8,542 nt of DNA. Source: Acidobacteriota bacterium (GTDB lineage: Bacteria > Acidobacteriota > Terriglobia > Bryobacterales > Bryobacteraceae). The translations under genes were made by a program, and so were the position numbers. The stretch's first letter is position 1, and the number at the start of each line of letters is the position of its first letter. The DNA lies in assembly GCA_947466555.1 (NCBI GenBank), contig CANIFK010000188.1:1-8542 (forward strand). The letters run 5' to 3'. Of the stretch, positions 5,998 to 8,542 are shown piece after piece. The notes beneath the pieces were generated by a model. It was given only the letters and a program-made list of their open reading frames with translations, did not search any database and had not been told where the DNA came from.

Positions 5998-7730
5998 TGC
6001 GCCTAACCGCCGCGCTATTTCTGTCCCTCATTGCCCACGCCGCCCCGCCCCACCTCGCCCGCGTCTCCCCCCTCGGCGGCCAGGCCGGCGCCACCGTCGA
6101 AGTTGAGTTCACCGGCGAACAACTCGCCTCCCTAAAATCCGTCCGCTTCGACACCCCGGACATCGAATGGCTCGGCGTCACCACCGCCACCGAAACCGCC
6201 GTCAAAGGCCGCATCCGCATCGCCCCCGCCGCTCTCCTTGGCCCCCATCGCCTTCAGCTCATCACCGCCAACGGCCCCACCAACTCCCGCCTCTTCAACG
6301 TCAACCAATTCCCCTCCACCCCCGAAGTCGAACCCGTCCAAACCATCGAGCTCAAGCCCCAGGTCGTCCACGGCTACATGCAAAACCTCGCCGACCAGGA
6401 CTTCCTCAAGTTCCGCGCCAAAGCCGGCGAACGCTGGCTCTTCGACCTCCAATCCATCGAACGCGGCGGCTTCCTCGAATGCTCCCTCTCGCTCTCTGAC
6501 AGCGCCAGCCGCGAACTCGCCTACAACGAGGATCAGGACGAATATCTCGAAACCCCGCGCCTCGCGTTCACCTTCCCCAAGGACGGTGAATACACGCTCA
6601 AAATCGATCAATACCGCGGCCCCCAAGGCACCTCCTGCGCCAAAAACTGCGGCTACCAACTCCAGATCTCCCGCCTCCCCGTCGTCACGGCCATGTTCCC
6701 CTTGGGCGCCCGCCCCGGTGCCGCCTACAAGGTCCGCATCCACGGCGAAGCCCTCGAATCCACACAATCGGCCTACCTCCAGCGCGTCCGCGCCGCCGAA
6801 CACTACCGCCTCACTTTCCCCTTCTCCATGCCCGTCGATGGCTCAGACGCCGTTCCCCCCGCCATCCGCTCCCAGCGCCTCCACGCCCAACCCGGCCACG
6901 TCGATGCCGAATTTCAAATCCCCGCCAACGCCGCCCCCGGCCTCTGGCGCCTCTGGCTCGTCACCCGCCACGGCGTCGCCGAAGCCATGTCCCTCGAAGT
7001 CGATCCCGACCCAACAACCATTGATGCCGCCCTCACCACCGGCCCCAACAAACACCCCGTCTCGCTCCACGCCGGCACCCCTTTCCACGCCTGGACCCTC
7101 GCCGCCCAACTCGGTCTCCCCGCCGTCGATACCGTCCTCGAACTCTGGAGCCCCGCCGGCAAACTCCTCGCCGAACACGACGACCTCATGACCGGCCAGG
7201 GCACCGTCATCGGCAACCCCGACAGCAGCCTCTACTACCTCCCCGCCGAATCCGGCCCGGCCACTCTCACCGTTCGCGACCGCACCAACCGCACCGGCCC
7301 CGGCTTCGCCTACCGTCTCCACCAGCGCGCCGAAGCCCCGTCCTTCCAGCTTCTCTTTGAGCCCGAAGAACTCTCCGCCGCCCCCGGCCAGGAGGTCGAA
7401 TTCGAAGCGCTGCTCATCAAACTACCCGGCTTCGAAAAGGCGGTCGACGTCTGGGTCGAAGGCCATCCCGAAGCCCGCGGCCAGTTCCGCGCCGACCAGC
7501 ACTTCGGCCCCTCCGGCGATGGCGACAACATCAACATCCCCATCGTCAATCTCAAGCTTCGCATCCCACCCAACACGCCCCCCGGCGACTACCCCATTCG
7601 CCTACGCGCCCGCGCCGCCGGCGCCACCGGACCCATCGTCGACGCCCTCTCCACCCTCTGGATTGGCCCCAACGGAAAACGCAACGATACGCGCCGCCCG
7701 CTCCCGCATCCGTCGGCTTATATTCGCTGA
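5997..7730 (+). CDS. Secreted multi-domain beta-sandwich protein with two PPC-like modules
   Basis: The product has 577 residues. Residues 1 to about 16 form a Sec signal peptide (ALFLSLIAHAA). Residues 18-103 resemble an IPT/TIG-type Ig domain (SPLGGQAGATVEVEFTGEQL). Residues about 110-226 match a pre-peptidase C-terminal (PPC) module, with DQDFLKFRAKAGERWLFDLQ and a D-Q-Y-R-G ending that carries an insertion with two cysteines, C214-AKN-C218. A second TIG-like part follows (about 228-335), then a second PPC-like module (about 345-442; VLELWSPAGKLLAEHDD, LTVRDRTNRTGPGFAYRL) and a final beta-rich domain (about 448-557; EELSAAPGQEVEFEALL, PPNTPPGDYPIRLRARA). There is no protease or other catalytic domain, although PPC modules were first noted on secreted peptidases. 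Such proteins recur beside DUF1501 and DUF1549/DUF1553 genes in Planctomycetota and relatives, so a binding or scaffolding role outside the membrane is likely. The start is fixed by the TGATG overlap. Confidence 0.87.
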   Translation: MRLTAALFLSLIAHAAPPHLARVSPLGGQAGATVEVEFTGEQLASLKSVRFDTPDIEWLGVTTATETAVKGRIRIAPAALLGPHRLQLITANGPTNSRLFNVNQFPSTPEVEPVQTIELKPQVVHGYMQNLADQDFLKFRAKAGERWLFDLQSIERGGFLECSLSLSDSASRELAYNEDQDEYLETPRLAFTFPKDGEYTLKIDQYRGPQGTSCAKNCGYQLQISRLPVVTAMFPLGARPGAAYKVRIHGEALESTQSAYLQRVRAAEHYRLTFPFSMPVDGSDAVPPAIRSQRLHAQPGHVDAEFQIPANAAPGLWRLWLVTRHGVAEAMSLEVDPDPTTIDAALTTGPNKHPVSLHAGTPFHAWTLAAQLGLPAVDTVLELWSPAGKLLAEHDDLMTGQGTVIGNPDSSLYYLPAESGPATLTVRDRTNRTGPGFAYRLHQRAEAPSFQLLFEPEELSAAPGQEVEFEALLIKLPGFEKAVDVWVEGHPEARGQFRADQHFGPSGDGDNINIPIVNLKLRIPPNTPPGDYPIRLRARAAGATGPIVDALSTLWIGPNGKRNDTRRPLPHPSAYIR

Positions 7731-7768
7731 TATACCACCCCTTGACTCCCATCTCCGGATGGGATAAC
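7719..7768 (+). promoter_or_regulatory. AT-rich promoter region for the TonB-dependent receptor gene (several candidate boxes)
   Basis: This is the most AT-rich patch near the operon end. Candidate -10 boxes are TATATT (7719-7724, five of six) and TATACC (7731-7736, four of six); neither has a convincing -35. A separate pair is TTGACT (7742-7747, five of six of the -35 consensus) and GATAAC (7763-7768, four of six) with 15-base spacing, slightly short. I cannot choose among them from sequence alone. The two upstream boxes would give a leader containing both hairpins described for this region; the TTGACT/GATAAC pair would give one of roughly 37 bases. Confidence 0.4.
7747..7764 (+). repeat. 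Perfect 7-bp hairpin with UNCG-type tetraloop after the operon
   Basis: TCCCATC (7747-7753) and GATGGGA (7758-7764) are exact reverse complements separated by TCCG. In RNA this is a 7-bp stem closed by C-G around a UCCG loop, a member of the exceptionally stable UNCG tetraloop class. It starts 17 bases after the operon's stop codon. No U-run follows (TAACCTTCC), so it is not a classical intrinsic terminator. It could be a 3'-end stabiliser, part of the receptor leader, or a DNA operator within the TTGACT/GATAAC promoter. Confidence 0.5.
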
Positions 7769-7771
7769 CTT

Positions 7772-7804
7772 CCTCCCCAGTCTTTGAAACACCTCTCGGG
7801 GAGG
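7772..7804 (+). promoter_or_regulatory. Possible leader stem pairing with the ribosome-binding site
   Basis: CCTCCCC (7772-7778) is exactly complementary to GGGGAGG (7798-7804), which contains the Shine-Dalgarno of the receptor gene, giving a 7-bp, mostly G-C stem with a 19-base loop. A shorter competing pair, CCTC (7792-7795) with GAGG (7801-7804), could also form. Either would hide the ribosome-binding site, so this may control translation of the receptor. The complementarity is seen directly; regulation is inference. Confidence 0.4.
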
Positions 7805-7805
7805 G
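7798..7805 (+). promoter_or_regulatory. Strong Shine-Dalgarno (GGGGAGGG) of the TonB-dependent receptor gene
   Basis: The GGAGG core (7800-7804) is seven bases before the ATG at 7812, near-ideal spacing. It is the only strong ribosome-binding site at the head of a gene in this window and fixes the start of the receptor gene. It contrasts with the starts at 477 and 2600, which have none. Confidence 0.75.
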
Positions 7806-7811
7806 CCTTTC

Positions 7812-8542
7812 ATGCATATCTCTAAGCGCTTAGCGCTATTCTTTTTGCCGCTCCTATTCGCCGGCAATGCCTTTTCGCAAACTTCCACTGGAACCATCTC
7901 CGGTTCCGTCGTCGACCCCAGCGGTCAGGTGATCGTCGGTGCGCAAGTCCGCCTCGTCGGCGAGCGCACCGGTGACGTCCGCGAAACCACCACCAACTCC
8001 TCCGGCGAATTCGTCGCCCCCGCCCTCGTCCCCGGCCTCTACAACATCACTGTCCAGGCCCCCGGCTTCCGCCAGCACAAGAGCTCCGGAAACAACCTTC
8101 TACCCTCAGCCCGTCTCGAAACCGGCGCCCTTCAACTCGAAGTCGGCTCCGTCTCCGACTCCGTCACCGTCCAGGCCGCCGGCGCCACCGTCCAACTCGG
8201 TAACTCCGAAAACGGCTCCGTCATCAGCACGAAACAGATGGAGATGATGTCCGTCCGTGGCCGCGATCCCATCTCCATGCTCCGCATCCTCCCTGGCGTC
8301 ACCCAGGGTTTCGACCCCGAATTCAACGGCGGCTTTTTCGGTACCAACATGCCCAATTTCCAGGGCCTCGGCACCAACTCCACCACCATCATGGCCGACG
8401 GCGTCAACGGCGGTGACGGCGGCGCGGGCGGCGTCGTCTCCGCCACCATCAACATGGACGCGGTTTCCGAAGTCAAAGTCCAGCTCTCCAACTACACCGC
8501 GGAATACGGCCGCTCCGGTGGCTCCCAGATCAACATCATCAC
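7812..8542 (+). CDS. TonB-dependent receptor, Oar-like, with carboxypeptidase-regulatory-like domain (partial, 3' truncated)
   Basis: The frame is open from ATG 7812 to the window edge, giving 243 residues without a stop. Residues 1 to about 22 are a Sec signal peptide (RLALFFLPLLFAGNAFSQ). Residues about 24-120 form a carboxypeptidase-regulatory-like beta-sandwich: TGTISGSVVDPSGQVIVGAQV, TTNSSGEFVAPALVPGLYNITVQAPGF and LEVGSVSDSVTVQA. Residues about 130-243 look like the TonB plug domain: STKQMEMMSVRGRDPISMLRILPGV, then TIMADGVNGG (the usual plug position for (Y/L)xxDGV) and MDAVSEVKVQLSNYTAEYGRSGGSQINII, the family's typical plug ending. The outer-membrane barrel must lie beyond the window. 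Family members import or bind large substrates at the outer membrane using TonB energy; many acidobacterial copies have unknown ligands. It has its own strong Shine-Dalgarno and an 81-base upstream gap, so it is probably a separate transcription unit. Confidence 0.9.
   Translation, partial: MHISKRLALFFLPLLFAGNAFSQTSTGTISGSVVDPSGQVIVGAQVRLVGERTGDVRETTTNSSGEFVAPALVPGLYNITVQAPGFRQHKSSGNNLLPSARLETGALQLEVGSVSDSVTVQAAGATVQLGNSENGSVISTKQMEMMSVRGRDPISMLRILPGVTQGFDPEFNGGFFGTNMPNFQGLGTNSTTIMADGVNGGDGGAGGVVSATINMDAVSEVKVQLSNYTAEYGRSGGSQINII

Noticed and set aside
6238..7191. A 317-codon + strand frame inside the PPC-module gene
   Set aside because: Almost entirely Ser/Pro/Ala/Thr, a frame-shifted shadow of the C-rich gene it overlaps.
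7823..7837. Palindrome TAAGCGCTTA and repeated AGCGCT just inside the receptor gene
   Set aside because: Short, inside the signal-peptide codons, and not clearly linked to any regulator; too weak to call an operator.
1..8542. CRISPR arrays, tRNA or rRNA genes, insertion sequences, defence or phage genes
   Set aside because: I saw no regularly spaced direct repeats, cloverleaf-like sequence, transposase or integrase motifs, or terminal inverted repeats; coding frames fill nearly the whole window.

Overview
The window looks like chromosomal DNA from a free-living Acidobacteriota member of the Solibacter/Bryobacter type; Planctomycetota or Verrucomicrobiota relatives are the main alternatives. 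This is inferred from three things. The coding DNA is very C-rich, with most codons ending in C. It contains a DUF1549/DUF1553 cytochrome-like protein next to a DUF1501 protein. It also has the start of an Oar-like TonB-dependent receptor with an N-terminal carboxypeptidase-regulatory-like domain, a family greatly expanded in Solibacter-like acidobacteria. No similarity search could be run, so the taxon is an inference. All genes are on the + strand. I see no tRNA, rRNA, CRISPR array, transposase or integrase.

Layout. (1) 3-446: the 3' end of an unrecognised gene. (2) 477-2226: a secreted PQQ-like beta-propeller protein carrying a canonical EF-hand pair, followed one base later by a small gamma-glutamylcyclotransferase (AIG2-like) protein. 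(3) 2227-2599: a short region with overlapping inverted repeats, a probable 94-residue unknown protein with a TTG start, and a promoter-like TATAAA box. (4) 2600-7730: three tightly coupled genes whose stops and starts overlap (ATGA and TGATG). They encode a DUF1549/DUF1553 protein with two heme-c-like motifs and a Big_2 domain, a Tat-exported DUF1501 protein of the alkaline phosphatase/sulfatase-like superfamily, and a secreted multi-domain protein with two PPC-like modules and no protease. (5) 7731-7811: an intergenic region with two hairpins and a strong Shine-Dalgarno. (6) 7812-end: the first 243 residues of a TonB-dependent receptor.

Most of the recognised products are predicted to be exported. 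The core of the window is the three-gene operon, whose members (cytochrome-like, phosphatase/sulfatase-like and beta-sandwich proteins) probably act together outside the cytoplasmic membrane. DUF1549, DUF1553 and DUF1501 have no settled biochemical role that I know of, so this operon is the best candidate for an uncharacterised system. The neighbouring propeller protein and TonB-dependent receptor suggest handling of a complex extracellular substrate, but nothing in the sequence identifies it.
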